A DNA stretch of 64,000 nucleotides from Geodermatophilus telluris (GTDB lineage Bacteria; Actinomycetota; Actinomycetes; Mycobacteriales; Geodermatophilaceae): contig NZ_FMZF01000004.1 in the NCBI RefSeq assembly GCF_900102745.1, positions 124,001 through 188,000 on the forward strand, written 5' to 3'. The translations under genes were made by a program, and so were the position numbers. Position 1 is the first letter of the stretch. Each line of letters opens with the position of its first letter. The notes beneath the pieces were generated by a model. The model did no database searches and was not told the origin of the DNA. It worked only from the letters and a program-made list of their open reading frames with translations. Below, piece after piece: positions 17,077 to 26,060 of this stretch.

Positions 17077-17748
17077 GCCCTGGCTGGCGGTCAGGTGGGC
17101 GACGACGAGGTCGGCGAGCAGCCGCCGCTGGTGGTCGCGGCGGGCCGGGTCGAGCATGTCGCGGCCGAAGATGGCGCCGAAGGTGTGCCGGTTCGCCGTC
17201 CGGAAGACGCAGAAGGCGCTGATCACCTGGTGCACGTCGAGCGCGTCGACGTCGTCGCGGAACACACCGGCGTCCCAGCCGCGCTCGAGGATGCGGCCGA
17301 GCACGTCCAGCGCGGGGTTGGCCAGCCCGGACAGCGCCTCGGAGCGGGCGATGTGCTCGGCGCGGTGGATGTTCTCGATGCTGACCAGCCGGATGAACTC
17401 CGGGTGCGCCTCGTGGTGGTCGAAGGTCAGGCCGGCCAGCTCGCGGATCGCCTCGACCGGGTCGAGGTGCTCGACGTCGACCTGCTGCTCGAGGCTGCGG
17501 ATGCGGCTGTAGGCCTGCTCCAGGACGGCGACGTAGAGCTGTTCCTTGCCGCCGAAGTAGTAGTAGATCATCCGCTTGGTGGTGCTCAGCTTGTCGGCGA
17601 TCTCGTTGATCCGGGCGCCGGCGTAGCCGCGGTCGGCGAACTCGGCGGTGGCCACCGCGAGGATCTCCGCGCGGGTGCGGTCGGCGTCGCGCGTCCGCTC
17701 GGGCGCACCGGAGCGTCCGGCCGGCGGCTCGGGGTGCTGGGCGGTCAC
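17074..17748 (-). CDS. TetR-family regulator of the quinate/shikimate genes
   Basis: 224 residues. The N-terminal TetR helix-turn-helix runs ILAVATAEFADRGYAGARIN then DKLSTTKRMIYYYFGGKEQL, followed by a variable ligand-binding domain. The GTG at 17748 has AGGAGG about 6 bases upstream and removes an unsupported long N-terminal extension. It is divergent from the dehydrogenase gene and lies between the two sets of GTACCAGnTGGTnA boxes. Aromatic-compound sensing is inferred from context. Confidence 0.85.
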   Translation of the reverse strand: MTAQHPEPPAGRSGAPERTRDADRTRAEILAVATAEFADRGYAGARINEIADKLSTTKRMIYYYFGGKEQLYVAVLEQAYSRIRSLEQQVDVEHLDPVEAIRELAGLTFDHHEAHPEFIRLVSIENIHRAEHIARSEALSGLANPALDVLGRILERGWDAGVFRDDVDALDVHQVISAFCVFRTANRHTFGAIFGRDMLDPARRDHQRRLLADLVVAHLTASQG

Positions 17749-17894
17749 GACGTCCTCCTGGCTCGACGGCCGACCCCGGCAGCCTAGGTCTCCCGCGCCG
17801 GAGCCCCGCGCGCCCGGGGCGCGGGGTGCCACGGTGGCCCGGATCACGCCGGGGGCTGGCCTTCCGCCGCGGGGTGTGGTCCCCTGGAACCAAC

Positions 17895-17909
17895 TCACCA
17901 CCTGGTACA
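17895..17909 (-). promoter_or_regulatory. TetR-type box before shikimate dehydrogenase
   Basis: Minus-strand TGTACCAGGTGGTGA, matching 13 of 15 positions with each of the boxes at 16541-16570. It ends 16 bp before the dehydrogenase ATG, overlapping the expected promoter of that gene and possibly of the TetR gene. Confidence 0.7.
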
Positions 17910-17925
17910 TAGATGGGGGCGGTCC

Positions 17926-18816
17926 ATGACGTCCGGCGCGCAGAGCTTCCTCGTCGGCCTGGTCGGCAGCGGCATCGGGCCGTCGCTGACCCCGCCGATG
18001 CACGAGCGGGAGGCCGACGAGCTCGGCCTGCGCTACCTCTACCGGCGGCTGGACCTCGACGTGCTCCGCCGCCCGGCGACGGCGGTCGGCGAGGTGCTGG
18101 CCGCGGCCCGGCTGACCGGGTTCGACGGGCTCAACGTCACCCACCCGTGCAAGCAGCTGGTCATCCCGCACCTCGACGAGCTCTCCCCCGACGCCGCGGC
18201 GCTCGGCGCGGTGAACACGGTGGTGCTGCGCGCGGGCCGGGCGGTCGGGCACAACACCGACTGGTCGGGGTTCGCCCGGGCCTTCGACCGGGGGCTGCCC
18301 GAGGCCGGCCTCGACGAGGTCGTCCTGCTGGGCGCAGGCGGTGCCGGCGCCGCCGTGGCGCACGCGCTGCTCACCCTGGGCACCCGCCGGCTGACCGTGC
18401 TCGACGTCGACGCGGCGCGGGCCGACCGGCTGGCCGGCGAGCTGGGCGAGCGGTTCGGCGCGGCCCGCGCCACCGGCCGGGACGCCGGGTCCGTGGCCGC
18501 CGCACTGGCCGGCGCCGACGGGCTGGTGCACGCCACGCCGACCGGCATGGCCGCGCACCCGGGCCTGCCGCTGGACGCGGACCTGCTGCGCCCCGGCCTC
18601 TGGGTAGCCGACATCGTCTACCGGCCGCTGGAGACCGAACTGGTGCGCACCGCCCGGGCCCGGGGGTGCCGGGTGCTCGACGGCGGCGGCATGGCGGTCT
18701 TCCAGGCCGTCGACGCGTTCCGCCTGTTCACCGGCGTCGAGCCCGACGCCGACCGGGTGGTCGCGCACTTCGCCGAGCTCGTCGCCGACCCGGGGCCCGA
18801 CGTCCGTGTCCCCTGA
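17926..18816 (+). CDS. quinate/shikimate dehydrogenase (AroE/QsuD-like)
   Basis: 296 residues. The substrate domain has NVTHPCKQ with catalytic Lys76 and NTDWSGF with Asp112. The nucleotide domain has GAGGAG at 137-142, and the following strand ends in VLDVD: acidic residues there favour NAD over NADP and therefore a catabolic role. Clustered with the dehydratase and transporter, it most likely oxidises shikimate/quinate to the 3-dehydro forms rather than serving biosynthesis. Its end overlaps the start of the next gene by 11 bp. Confidence 0.88.
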   Translation: MTSGAQSFLVGLVGSGIGPSLTPPMHEREADELGLRYLYRRLDLDVLRRPATAVGEVLAAARLTGFDGLNVTHPCKQLVIPHLDELSPDAAALGAVNTVVLRAGRAVGHNTDWSGFARAFDRGLPEAGLDEVVLLGAGGAGAAVAHALLTLGTRRLTVLDVDAARADRLAGELGERFGAARATGRDAGSVAAALAGADGLVHATPTGMAAHPGLPLDADLLRPGLWVADIVYRPLETELVRTARARGCRVLDGGGMAVFQAVDAFRLFTGVEPDADRVVAHFAELVADPGPDVRVP

Positions 18817-20665
18817 GCGGCCGCGGCGGTCGATCGCCACCGTCTGCCTGTCCGGCACGCTGGAGGACAAGCTCACCGCGGCCGCGGCCGCGGGCTTCGA
18901 CGGCATCGAGGTGTTCGAGCCCGACCTGGTCGCCGCGCCGTGGTCACCGGCCGAGCTCGCCGCCCGCTGCGCCGACCTCGGCCTGTCGATCGACCTCTAC
19001 CAGCCCTTCCGCGACCTGGACTCCACCGACCCCGACCGCTTCGCCCGCAACCTGCGCCGGCTCGACCGCAAGCTCGACGTGGTGGCCGCGCTCGGCGTCG
19101 ACACCGTGCTGGTCTGCTCGTCGGTGGCGCCCGACGCCGTCGACGACGCCGACGTCCTGGCCGGGCAGCTGGCCGCCGCCGCGGCCCGGGCCGCCGAGCG
19201 CGGGGCGCGGATCGCCTACGAGGCGCTGGCGTGGGGCCGGCACGTCTCCACCTGGGAGCGGTCGTGGGACGCCGTCCGCCGGGCCGACTCCCCCGCCCTC
19301 GGGCTGTGCCTGGACAGCTTCCACGTGCTCTCCCGCGGCGGGGACCCCGCCGGCCTGGCCACGGTCCCCGCCGAGAAGCTCTTCTTCCTCCAGCTCGCCG
19401 ACGCCCCGGCGCTGCGGATGGACGTGCTGCAGTGGAGCCGCCACCACCGGCTGTTCCCCGGCCAGGGCGCCTTCGACCTGCCGCGCTTCGTCGGGTGCGT
19501 GCTCGACGCCGGCTACACCGGGCCCCTGTCGCTGGAGGTGTTCAACGACGTCTACCGGCAGGCCGACCCGGCCCGGACGGCGGTCGACGCGGTGCGCTCC
19601 CTGCAGTGGCTGGAGGAGGCGCTCGCCCTGCGCCGCGCGCGGCCGGGCCCCACGCCCCCGGCGGCACCCGCGCTGTCGGGCTGGTCGTTCACCGAGCTCG
19701 CCGTCGACGGCGTCTCCGGCCCGCAGCTGGCCGGGGTGCTCGACGCGCTCGGGTTCACCCACACCGGGCAGCACCGGTCCAAGCCGGTGCAGCTGTGGGA
19801 GCAGGGCACCGCGCGCGTGCTGCTCAACGCCTCGGTGACCCGGCCGACCGCGGTCGGGGTGGCGTCGGTGACCGCGCTCGGGCTGGAGAGCACCGACCCG
19901 CGCCGGTCGGCCGCGCGCGCCGAGGCCATGAGCGCCCCGGTGCTCCCCCGGGCCCGCGGCACCGTGGAGGCCGAGCTGGCCGCCGTCGCCGCCCCGGACG
20001 GCACCCAGGTGTTCTTCACCCGCACCGGGCCGGACGGGTGGCCGGCCGACTTCCTGCCCACCGGCGCGCGCCCCGGGCCGGGCACCGGGATCACCGGCAC
20101 CGACCACGTGGGGCTCACCCAGCCCTTCGACGCCTTCGACGAGGCGGGTCTGTTCTACCGGGCGGTGCTGGGCCTGGAGCCACAGGAGGTCACCGAGCTG
20201 GCCGCGCCCTTCGGCCTGGTGCGCACCCGGGCGGTCACCGGGCCCGACCGCGCGGTGCGGCTGGCGCTGTCGGCCTCCGCCCTGCGCCGCGGCGGGTGGG
20301 CGCCCGGCGTCCCCGAGCCGCAGTACGTCGCGCTGGCCACCGACGACCTGGTGGCCACCGCCCGCGCGCTGCGGGCCGCCGGGGCGCCGCTGCTCCCGGT
20401 GCCGGCCAACTACGCCGACGACCTCGAGGCGCGCCTCGACCTGCCCGGGGAGCTGCTCGACGCCGTCCGCGAGCACGGTCTGCTGTACGAGGAGGACGCG
20501 CACGGCGGCTACCTGCACCTGGCCACCGACGTCCTCGGCGACCGGGTGTTCTTCGAGGTCGTGCAGCGCCTCGGCGGCTACGACGGCTACGGCACCGCCG
20601 ACACCCCGGTGCGGATGGCCGCCCACCGCCGCCGTCGCCAGACGCGGACGGCCGGGAGAGGGTGA
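18806..20665 (+). CDS. qsuB: 3-dehydroshikimate dehydratase, QsuB-like fusion
   Basis: 619 residues in two domains. An N-terminal sugar-phosphate-isomerase-like TIM barrel (about 1-275; metal-ligand regions YEALAWG, LCLDSFH, LEVFNDVY) converts 3-dehydroshikimate to protocatechuate. A C-terminal 4-hydroxyphenylpyruvate-dioxygenase-like vicinal-oxygen-chelate region (about 290-610) has DHVGLTQPFD with a His ligand and FFEVVQR with a Glu ligand. This architecture is that of known QsuB/DSD proteins. GTG start inside the preceding gene. Protocatechuate-ring-cleavage genes are not in the window. Confidence 0.88.
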   Translation: MSPERPRRSIATVCLSGTLEDKLTAAAAAGFDGIEVFEPDLVAAPWSPAELAARCADLGLSIDLYQPFRDLDSTDPDRFARNLRRLDRKLDVVAALGVDTVLVCSSVAPDAVDDADVLAGQLAAAAARAAERGARIAYEALAWGRHVSTWERSWDAVRRADSPALGLCLDSFHVLSRGGDPAGLATVPAEKLFFLQLADAPALRMDVLQWSRHHRLFPGQGAFDLPRFVGCVLDAGYTGPLSLEVFNDVYRQADPARTAVDAVRSLQWLEEALALRRARPGPTPPAAPALSGWSFTELAVDGVSGPQLAGVLDALGFTHTGQHRSKPVQLWEQGTARVLLNASVTRPTAVGVASVTALGLESTDPRRSAARAEAMSAPVLPRARGTVEAELAAVAAPDGTQVFFTRTGPDGWPADFLPTGARPGPGTGITGTDHVGLTQPFDAFDEAGLFYRAVLGLEPQEVTELAAPFGLVRTRAVTGPDRAVRLALSASALRRGGWAPGVPEPQYVALATDDLVATARALRAAGAPLLPVPANYADDLEARLDLPGELLDAVREHGLLYEEDAHGGYLHLATDVLGDRVFFEVVQRLGGYDGYGTADTPVRMAAHRRRRQTRTAGRG

Positions 20666-20669
20666 CGGC

Positions 20670-21461
20670 GTGCCTGCTGCCAACCGCCTGGCGGTCCACC
20701 AGTCCCTGGTCCACCCGCGCGACGCCCTCGAGCTGACCGAGGCGCTGCCCGGCACCGGCTGGCACTCCGTCGGCCTGCACGTGGGCGGCGCCGCGGAGGT
20801 CGAGCCGTGGTGGCACGGCGGCGCGGGCGAGCGCAACCTGGCCCGGCTGGTGGCGCTGCTGCTGGAGACGCGGGTGACCGTGCTCGACGTCGGCCGGGTG
20901 CAGCTGGGCGCCGACCTCCCGCGCGACGACGTGCACGCCGCGCACGGGCGGGTGCTCGACCTGGGCGCCCGCTTCGGCGCCCGGTACGTCACCGCGCGCC
21001 TGCTCACCCCGGACCGCGCCCGGGGCGCCGACGTCTTCGCCCGGCTCGCCGAGCAGGCCCGCCCCTACCGCCTGGTGCCCCTGCTCGCGCCGGTGCCGGC
21101 CGACCGGCCCGACCTGGTCGAGGACGCCGTCGCGGTGGTCGCGCCCAGCGGGGGCGGCGTCGTCCTGGACGTACCGGTGGGGTCGGGCACGCCCGAGGGC
21201 GTCGAGGCGGTGGTCGACGCGCTCGGCGACGCGCTGGGCTACGTCCGGCTCAGCGCCCGGCAGGTGGCCGCCGCCGGGGAGGCCGCCGCCGGGCTGCTGG
21301 CCACGCTGCCGCCCCACGTGCCGGTCGCGCTGGGCGGGGACGACTCGGCGGGCTCCCTGGACGGCGACCTGCGCGCCCGGCTGGCCGAGCTGCACGGGCG
21401 GGTCGACGCGCTGCTGGAGCACCCGCGGGCGCGCGCCCGGCGCCTGGCCGCCCGCGGCTGA
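20670..21461 (+). CDS. unknown protein of the quinate cluster, TIM-barrel-like
   Basis: 263 residues starting at GTG 20670, 4 bp after the qsuB stop, so cotranscribed. Alternating hydrophobic strands (WHSVGLHVGG, VTVLDVGRVQLG, ARYVTARLL, YRLVPLLAPV, GGVVLDVPVGSG, GYVRLSAR, PVALGGDDS) suggest a TIM barrel distantly like the xylose-isomerase-like epimerases. The Glu/Asp/His metal ligands of that family are not evident. It may be an auxiliary isomerase, a lactonase-type enzyme or non-catalytic. Confidence 0.65.
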   Translation: MPAANRLAVHQSLVHPRDALELTEALPGTGWHSVGLHVGGAAEVEPWWHGGAGERNLARLVALLLETRVTVLDVGRVQLGADLPRDDVHAAHGRVLDLGARFGARYVTARLLTPDRARGADVFARLAEQARPYRLVPLLAPVPADRPDLVEDAVAVVAPSGGGVVLDVPVGSGTPEGVEAVVDALGDALGYVRLSARQVAAAGEAAAGLLATLPPHVPVALGGDDSAGSLDGDLRARLAELHGRVDALLEHPRARARRLAARG

Positions 21462-21499
21462 CCGGGCCCGGCGGGCGGCGGCGTCCCTACGATCGGGGG

Positions 21500-21991
21500 G
21501 TGCCCGCCTCCGACGCCGACCTCCTCCGCGCCGACCCGCTCGCCCTCGAGCGCCAGGTCTGCTTCGCGCTGTCCGTGGCCGCACGCAACGTCGTCGCCGT
21601 CTACCGGCGCTTCCTCGAGCCCATGGGGCTCACCCACCCGCAGTACCTGGTGATGCTGGCGCTGTGGCAGCACGGCCCGCTGTCGATCAAGGACCTCAGC
21701 CGGCTGCTGCAGCTCGACCCCGGCACCCTGTCGCCGCTGGTGAAGCGGCTCGCGGCGGCCGACCTGGTCCGGCGCGACCGGGACCCCCGGGACGAGCGGG
21801 CGCTGACCATCACCCTCACCGACCGGGGCCGCGCCCTGCGGGCCGAGGCCGAGGCCGTCCCGGCCGGCATCAGCGCGCACCTGGGCATGCCCGTGGAGGA
21901 GCTGCAGGACCTGCACGCGTCCCTGACCAGGGTCATCGACGCCGCGCAGCACGCGCTCGACGACGACGCCGTGGCGGACGCGACAGATTGA
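21500..21991 (+). CDS. MarR/OhrR-like regulator
   Basis: 163-residue winged-helix regulator. The segment QVCFALSVAARNVVAVYRRF with LEPMGLTHPQYLVMLALW follows the OhrR organic-hydroperoxide sensor pattern, including the N-terminal redox Cys. The recognition region is LSIKDLSRLLQLDPGTLSPL and the wing is DRDPRDERAL. No ohr gene is adjacent, and the partner gene downstream is a membrane protein. GTG start with a GGGG-type ribosome site. The short 38-bp upstream gap suggests readthrough from the quinate operon. Confidence 0.82.
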   Translation: MPASDADLLRADPLALERQVCFALSVAARNVVAVYRRFLEPMGLTHPQYLVMLALWQHGPLSIKDLSRLLQLDPGTLSPLVKRLAAADLVRRDRDPRDERALTITLTDRGRALRAEAEAVPAGISAHLGMPVEELQDLHASLTRVIDAAQHALDDDAVADATD

Positions 21992-21997
21992 TTGGGG

Positions 21998-22012
21998 CAC
22001 CAATGGTTGGTG
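21998..22012. promoter_or_regulatory. inverted repeat after the MarR gene
   Basis: CACCAA-TGG-TTGGTG, perfect 6-bp arms, 7 bp after the MarR stop and 30 bp before the DUF5313 gene. It could be the MarR regulator's operator at the downstream promoter; the sequence is unlike the AT-rich consensus of known OhrR sites. Confidence 0.45.
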
Positions 22013-22041
22013 TGCTTGATATCGCGGTGTAGACAGGGCAC

Positions 22042-22494
22042 GTGCAGCCGCCCCCGGACACCGGTCCCCCCAGTCAGCGCGTCCGGCCCGGCGTCCTCCG
22101 GTGGCTCGGGTACGCGATGGGCGCGGGCCTGCCGCCCCGCCACCGCACCTGGGTGCTGCACGACACGACGACGGGCACCTGGGTGCTGCGGCACGTGGCC
22201 CGCAGCCTCGCCCAGCTCGCCGTGCCGATCGCCCTGGTGCTGCTGCTGGTGCCCGGGCCGTTCTGGATCCGCGGGGTGGCGGCGCTGGGCGGGCTGATCC
22301 TCGGGCTGGCGTTCTCCATCGCCTACATGCCCGAGGCCACCGAGAACCGGGTGAAGAAGGCCGGCTACCCGCCGGGCACCGCCCAGGCGGTCCGCGACCG
22401 CAGCTCGGCGCAGCGGCAGGCGCGCGACACCGAGCGGCGCCGCGCCGCGGCCGCCCGCCGGGCGGCCCGCTACCGCGACCGGCGGTCCGGCTGA
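22042..22494 (+). CDS. DUF5313 membrane protein
   Basis: 150 residues. The segment WLGYAMGAGLPPRHRTWVLHDTTTGTWVLRH, then two hydrophobic helices (LAQLAVPIALVLLLVPG and VAALGGLILGLAFSIAYM), then a basic tail rich in Arg/Ala match the actinobacterial DUF5313 family. Function unknown. The ATG/GTG choice is secure from the conserved start and the preceding gap. Confidence 0.8.
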   Translation: MQPPPDTGPPSQRVRPGVLRWLGYAMGAGLPPRHRTWVLHDTTTGTWVLRHVARSLAQLAVPIALVLLLVPGPFWIRGVAALGGLILGLAFSIAYMPEATENRVKKAGYPPGTAQAVRDRSSAQRQARDTERRRAAAARRAARYRDRRSG

Positions 22495-22584
22495 CCCGCC
22501 GGCACACCGGCGCCGCCCCGTCGCTCCCGTAGGCTTCCCCGGCCAGCGCCCGGTCGCCCGACCGGCGCCCGACCTGGAGCCGAG

Positions 22585-23871
22585 GTGCCTGGACCGACCG
22601 CCGAGCAGGCCGAGCACGACCGCGTGCGCTTCCTCGCCGGGGTGACCGACTCGCTGGCCGAGCTGCTCGACACCGGCGCGGCCGCCGACCGGCTCGCCCG
22701 CCTGGTGGTGCCGCGGCTGGCCGACTGGGCCACGGTCACCGTCCTGGCCGGCGACGGCGCCCCGGGCCGCACGGCCCGCGCGCACCGCGACCCCGGCCTG
22801 CTCGCCGACGTCGACACCTACCTCGCCGGGCGGGTCACCGCGCCCCGCGACCAGGTCGCGCTGACCACCGCCCTGCGGTCCGGCGAGCCGGTGCGGCTGG
22901 ACCGGGTGGACCCCGACCTCGGCCCCGAGTCGCTCCCCGAGGGCGCGGTGCGCGAGGCGTGGCGGCGGCTGGACCCCAGCTCGAGCCTGCTGGTGCCCCT
23001 GCAGGCGCGCGGCTCGGCGTTCGGCGTCCTGTCGCTGGTGTGCAGCGGCGACCGGCCGCCGCACACGCCCGAGGAGGTCGACCTCGCGATGGAGGCCGCC
23101 CGGCGCGGGGCGCTGGTGCTGGACAACACCCGCCGCTACGGCCGGCAGCTGCGGGTGGCCGAGACCCTGCAGCACAGCCTGCTCACCCCGCCGCCGGAGC
23201 GCGAGGGGCTGGAGATCGCCGTCCGCTACCGCCCCGCGGGCTCGCACGCCCTGGTCGGCGGGGACTGGTACGACGCGGTCGCCCAGCCCGACGGCGCGAC
23301 GCTGCTGGTGATCGGCGACGTCACCGGGCACGGCGTCGAGGCGGCCGCGGCGATGGCCCAGCTGCGCAGCGCCGTCCGCACGCTGGCCTACGACTCCCCC
23401 GACAGCCCGGCCCGCACCCTCGACCGCGTCGACCGGGTGCTCTCCGGGCTGCACACCGGCACGCTGGCCACCGCGCTGGTCGCCCGGCTGGAGCTGCCCG
23501 CCGCCGACGGCGGCCGCCGGCTGCGCTGGTCGTCGGCGGGGCACCTGCCGCCGCTGCTGGTCGCGCCGGACGCCGCGGTGCGGGTGCTCTCCTCCCCCGC
23601 CGAGCGGCTGCTGGGCACCCAGGAGCCGGCCCGCCGCAGCGACCAGGAGACCGTGCTGCGGCCCGGGGACACGGTGCTGCTGGTCACCGACGGGCTGGTC
23701 GAGGTGGGCCGGCAGGACGTCGACACCGGGATGGCCCGGCTGGTCGAGGCGCTGCGCGGGCTCGGCGGGCTGCCGGCCGACGCGGTGTGCGACCGGCTGC
23801 TGACCCGCGTGGTCCCCGACGGCACCGACGACGACATCGCCGCGCTCGCCGTCCGCCTGCTGCCGGCCTGA
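22585..23871 (+). CDS. GAF-domain PP2C/SpoIIE-type serine phosphatase
   Basis: 428 residues. An N-terminal GAF-like sensor (about 15-190) is followed by a SpoIIE/RsbU phosphatase domain (about 200-428). Metal-binding motifs are VGGDWYDAV, IGDVTGHGVEAAA, SAGHLPPLL, TDGLVE and DDIAALAV. Proteins of this type dephosphorylate anti-sigma-factor antagonists to activate stress sigma factors. No anti-sigma or antagonist gene is nearby. GTG start with GAGG close upstream. Confidence 0.9.
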   Translation: MPGPTAEQAEHDRVRFLAGVTDSLAELLDTGAAADRLARLVVPRLADWATVTVLAGDGAPGRTARAHRDPGLLADVDTYLAGRVTAPRDQVALTTALRSGEPVRLDRVDPDLGPESLPEGAVREAWRRLDPSSSLLVPLQARGSAFGVLSLVCSGDRPPHTPEEVDLAMEAARRGALVLDNTRRYGRQLRVAETLQHSLLTPPPEREGLEIAVRYRPAGSHALVGGDWYDAVAQPDGATLLVIGDVTGHGVEAAAAMAQLRSAVRTLAYDSPDSPARTLDRVDRVLSGLHTGTLATALVARLELPAADGGRRLRWSSAGHLPPLLVAPDAAVRVLSSPAERLLGTQEPARRSDQETVLRPGDTVLLVTDGLVEVGRQDVDTGMARLVEALRGLGGLPADAVCDRLLTRVVPDGTDDDIAALAVRLLPA

Positions 23872-23907
23872 CCCGACCGGCACCGGACCGGGACCGGACC
23901 GGGACCG

Positions 23908-23966
23908 CCCGGTGTCGACCTGCTGCGGTGTCCCGGGCGCCGGGACGACGACAGGTCGACACCGGG
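23908..23966. terminator. nested hairpin after the phosphatase gene
   Basis: Perfect 15-bp outer stem (CCCGGTGTCGACCTG and complement, 23908-23922/23952-23966) enclosing a 7-bp GTCCCGG/CCGGGAC inner stem. It follows a short tandem run of GGACCG units. Probable terminator between phosphatase and amylosucrase. Confidence 0.65.
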
Positions 23967-24010
23967 CGCACGAGGGGCGGGGCGCACCGGTGTCCTCCTA
24001 AGGTGCAGCC

Positions 24011-26032
24011 GTGGCAGGCGGGGACACCGACGCGACGGCGACCACGACGGGCACGGGCGGGGTCGGCGGCCCCGGCGACCTCCGGGAGGGCGCCACCCGC
24101 GCGTGGTCGGCGCTGCGGCGGCGGCTGTCGGACGAGGCCACCGCGGCGCTGGGCGAGGACGAGGCCGACGCCTTCCTCACCCGCGTCGACCTGGCGCTCG
24201 TCGACGTCCACGGGCCACTGGCGCAGCTGTACGGCGACCGCGCCGACGACCTGTTCGCCCGGGTGCTGCGCACCGCGCTCGCCGCGGCGGCGGCCCGGCC
24301 GCGGGCGCTGCGCCGCCTCGACCGCCGCCGCGAGCTCGACCCCGGCTGGTTCCAGCGCACCCGCCTGCAGGGCTACGTCTGCTACGTCGACCGCTTCTGC
24401 GGCACCCTCGACCGGCTGCCCGGGCACCTCGACCACCTCGCCGAGCTCGGCACCACCTACCTGCACCTGATGCCGCTGCTGCGCCCCCGGGAGGGCGAGA
24501 ACGACGGCGGGTACGCGGTGGCCGACTACCGCGCCGTCGACCCGCGGCTGGGCACCATGGCCGACCTGGAGGCGGTGGCCGGGGCGCTGCACGAGCGCGA
24601 CATGGCCCTGTGCATCGACCTGGTGCTCAACCACACCGCCCGCGAGCACCCGTGGGCGCAGGGCTGGCTGGCCGGCGACCCCGCGTACGCGGGTTTCTAC
24701 ACCGCCTTCCCCGACCGGACGCTGCCCGACGCCTACGACGCGACCATCCCCGAGGTCTTCCCCGACCGCGCCCCCGGCTCGTTCAGCTGGGTGCCCGAGG
24801 CCCGCGGCGGCGCCGGCGGCTGGGTGTGGACGACGTTCTGGCCCTACCAGTGGGACCTCGACTACACCAACCCCGAGGTCACGCTGGCGATGCTCGGCGA
24901 GATCACCTGGCTGGCCAACCGCGGCGTCGACGTCTTCCGCATGGACGCCGTGCCGTTCATGTGGAAGCGGATGGGCACCACCTGCCAGAACCAGCCCGAG
25001 GGGCACACGCTGCTGCAGCTGCTGCACGCGGTGACCCGGCTGGCCGCGCCCGGCGTGGTGTTCAAGGCCGAGGCGATCGTCGCCCCCGACGACCTCGTGC
25101 AGTACCTCGGCGCGCACGAGCGCTTCCGCCCGGAGTGCGAGCTGGCCTACCACAACCAGCTCATGGTGCTGCTGTGGAGCAGCCTGGCCACCGGCGAGGT
25201 CCGGCTGGCCCGGCAGGCGCTGCGCCGGATGCGGCCGATCCCGCCGTCGACGTCGTGGGTGACCTACGTGCGCGGCCACGACGACATCGGCTGGGCGATC
25301 ACCGACGCCGACGCCGCCGCGGTCGGCCTCGACGCCTTCGCCCACCGGCGCTTCCTCAACGACTTCTACTCCGGCCGCTTCCCCGGCTCCTTCGCCCGCG
25401 GCGCGCTGTTCCAGGAGAACGAGGTCACCGGCGACGCCCGGGTCTCCGGCTCGGCGGCCTCGCTGTGCGGCATCGAGGACGCCCTGGCACGGGACGACGC
25501 CGCCGCGCTCGAGGCCGGCACCCGGCGGCTGCTGCTCCTGTACTCGGTGGCCTACGCCTTCGGCGGCATCCCGCTGCTCTTCATGGGCGACGAGCTGGCC
25601 CTGCGCAACGACACCGGCTACCTCGAGGACCCCGCGCGGGCGCCGGACAACCGCTGGATGCACCGCCCGCCGATGGACTGGGCCGCGGCGGCCCGGCGCA
25701 CCGACCCGGAGAGCCTGGAGGGCCGCGTGTTCGCCGGCGTCCGGGAGCTCGGGCGGGTGCGCCGCTCCCTGCTGGCGCTGCGCGGCGGCACCGAGCCGGA
25801 GGTGCTCGACGCCGGCAGCGACGCGGTGTTGGTGTGGCGGCGGCGGCACCCGCGCAGCGGCGCCTTCGTCGGCGTCGCCAACTTCTCGCCGCGCCCGCAG
25901 GAGGTCGACGCCGACACCGTCACCGGGTTCGGCAGCTTCGTGCAGGTGCACGGCAGCGACGGCCGGCTCGGGGTGCGCGGCGGCCGGCTGACCGTCCCCG
26001 GGCTCGGCTCCGCCTGGTTCGCCGAACCCTGA
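24011..26032 (+). CDS. amylosucrase (GH13)
   Basis: 673 residues. The helical N-terminal domain, (beta/alpha)8 barrel and C-terminal beta domain match amylosucrase, which builds alpha-1,4-glucan from sucrose and releases fructose. The nucleophile is D312 (FRMDA), the acid/base E354 (KAEA) and the transition-state stabiliser D425 (HDD). The segment MWKRMGTTCQNQPE and HDDIGWAI are typical of amylosucrase rather than generic amylase. GTG start. No sucrose transporter is adjacent; trehalose synthase is the main alternative but fits these motifs less well. Confidence 0.88.
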   Translation: MAGGDTDATATTTGTGGVGGPGDLREGATRAWSALRRRLSDEATAALGEDEADAFLTRVDLALVDVHGPLAQLYGDRADDLFARVLRTALAAAAARPRALRRLDRRRELDPGWFQRTRLQGYVCYVDRFCGTLDRLPGHLDHLAELGTTYLHLMPLLRPREGENDGGYAVADYRAVDPRLGTMADLEAVAGALHERDMALCIDLVLNHTAREHPWAQGWLAGDPAYAGFYTAFPDRTLPDAYDATIPEVFPDRAPGSFSWVPEARGGAGGWVWTTFWPYQWDLDYTNPEVTLAMLGEITWLANRGVDVFRMDAVPFMWKRMGTTCQNQPEGHTLLQLLHAVTRLAAPGVVFKAEAIVAPDDLVQYLGAHERFRPECELAYHNQLMVLLWSSLATGEVRLARQALRRMRPIPPSTSWVTYVRGHDDIGWAITDADAAAVGLDAFAHRRFLNDFYSGRFPGSFARGALFQENEVTGDARVSGSAASLCGIEDALARDDAAALEAGTRRLLLLYSVAYAFGGIPLLFMGDELALRNDTGYLEDPARAPDNRWMHRPPMDWAAAARRTDPESLEGRVFAGVRELGRVRRSLLALRGGTEPEVLDAGSDAVLVWRRRHPRSGAFVGVANFSPRPQEVDADTVTGFGSFVQVHGSDGRLGVRGGRLTVPGLGSAWFAEP

Positions 26033-26060
26033 CCCGACCCGTCGGCCCCGAGGAGGACGC

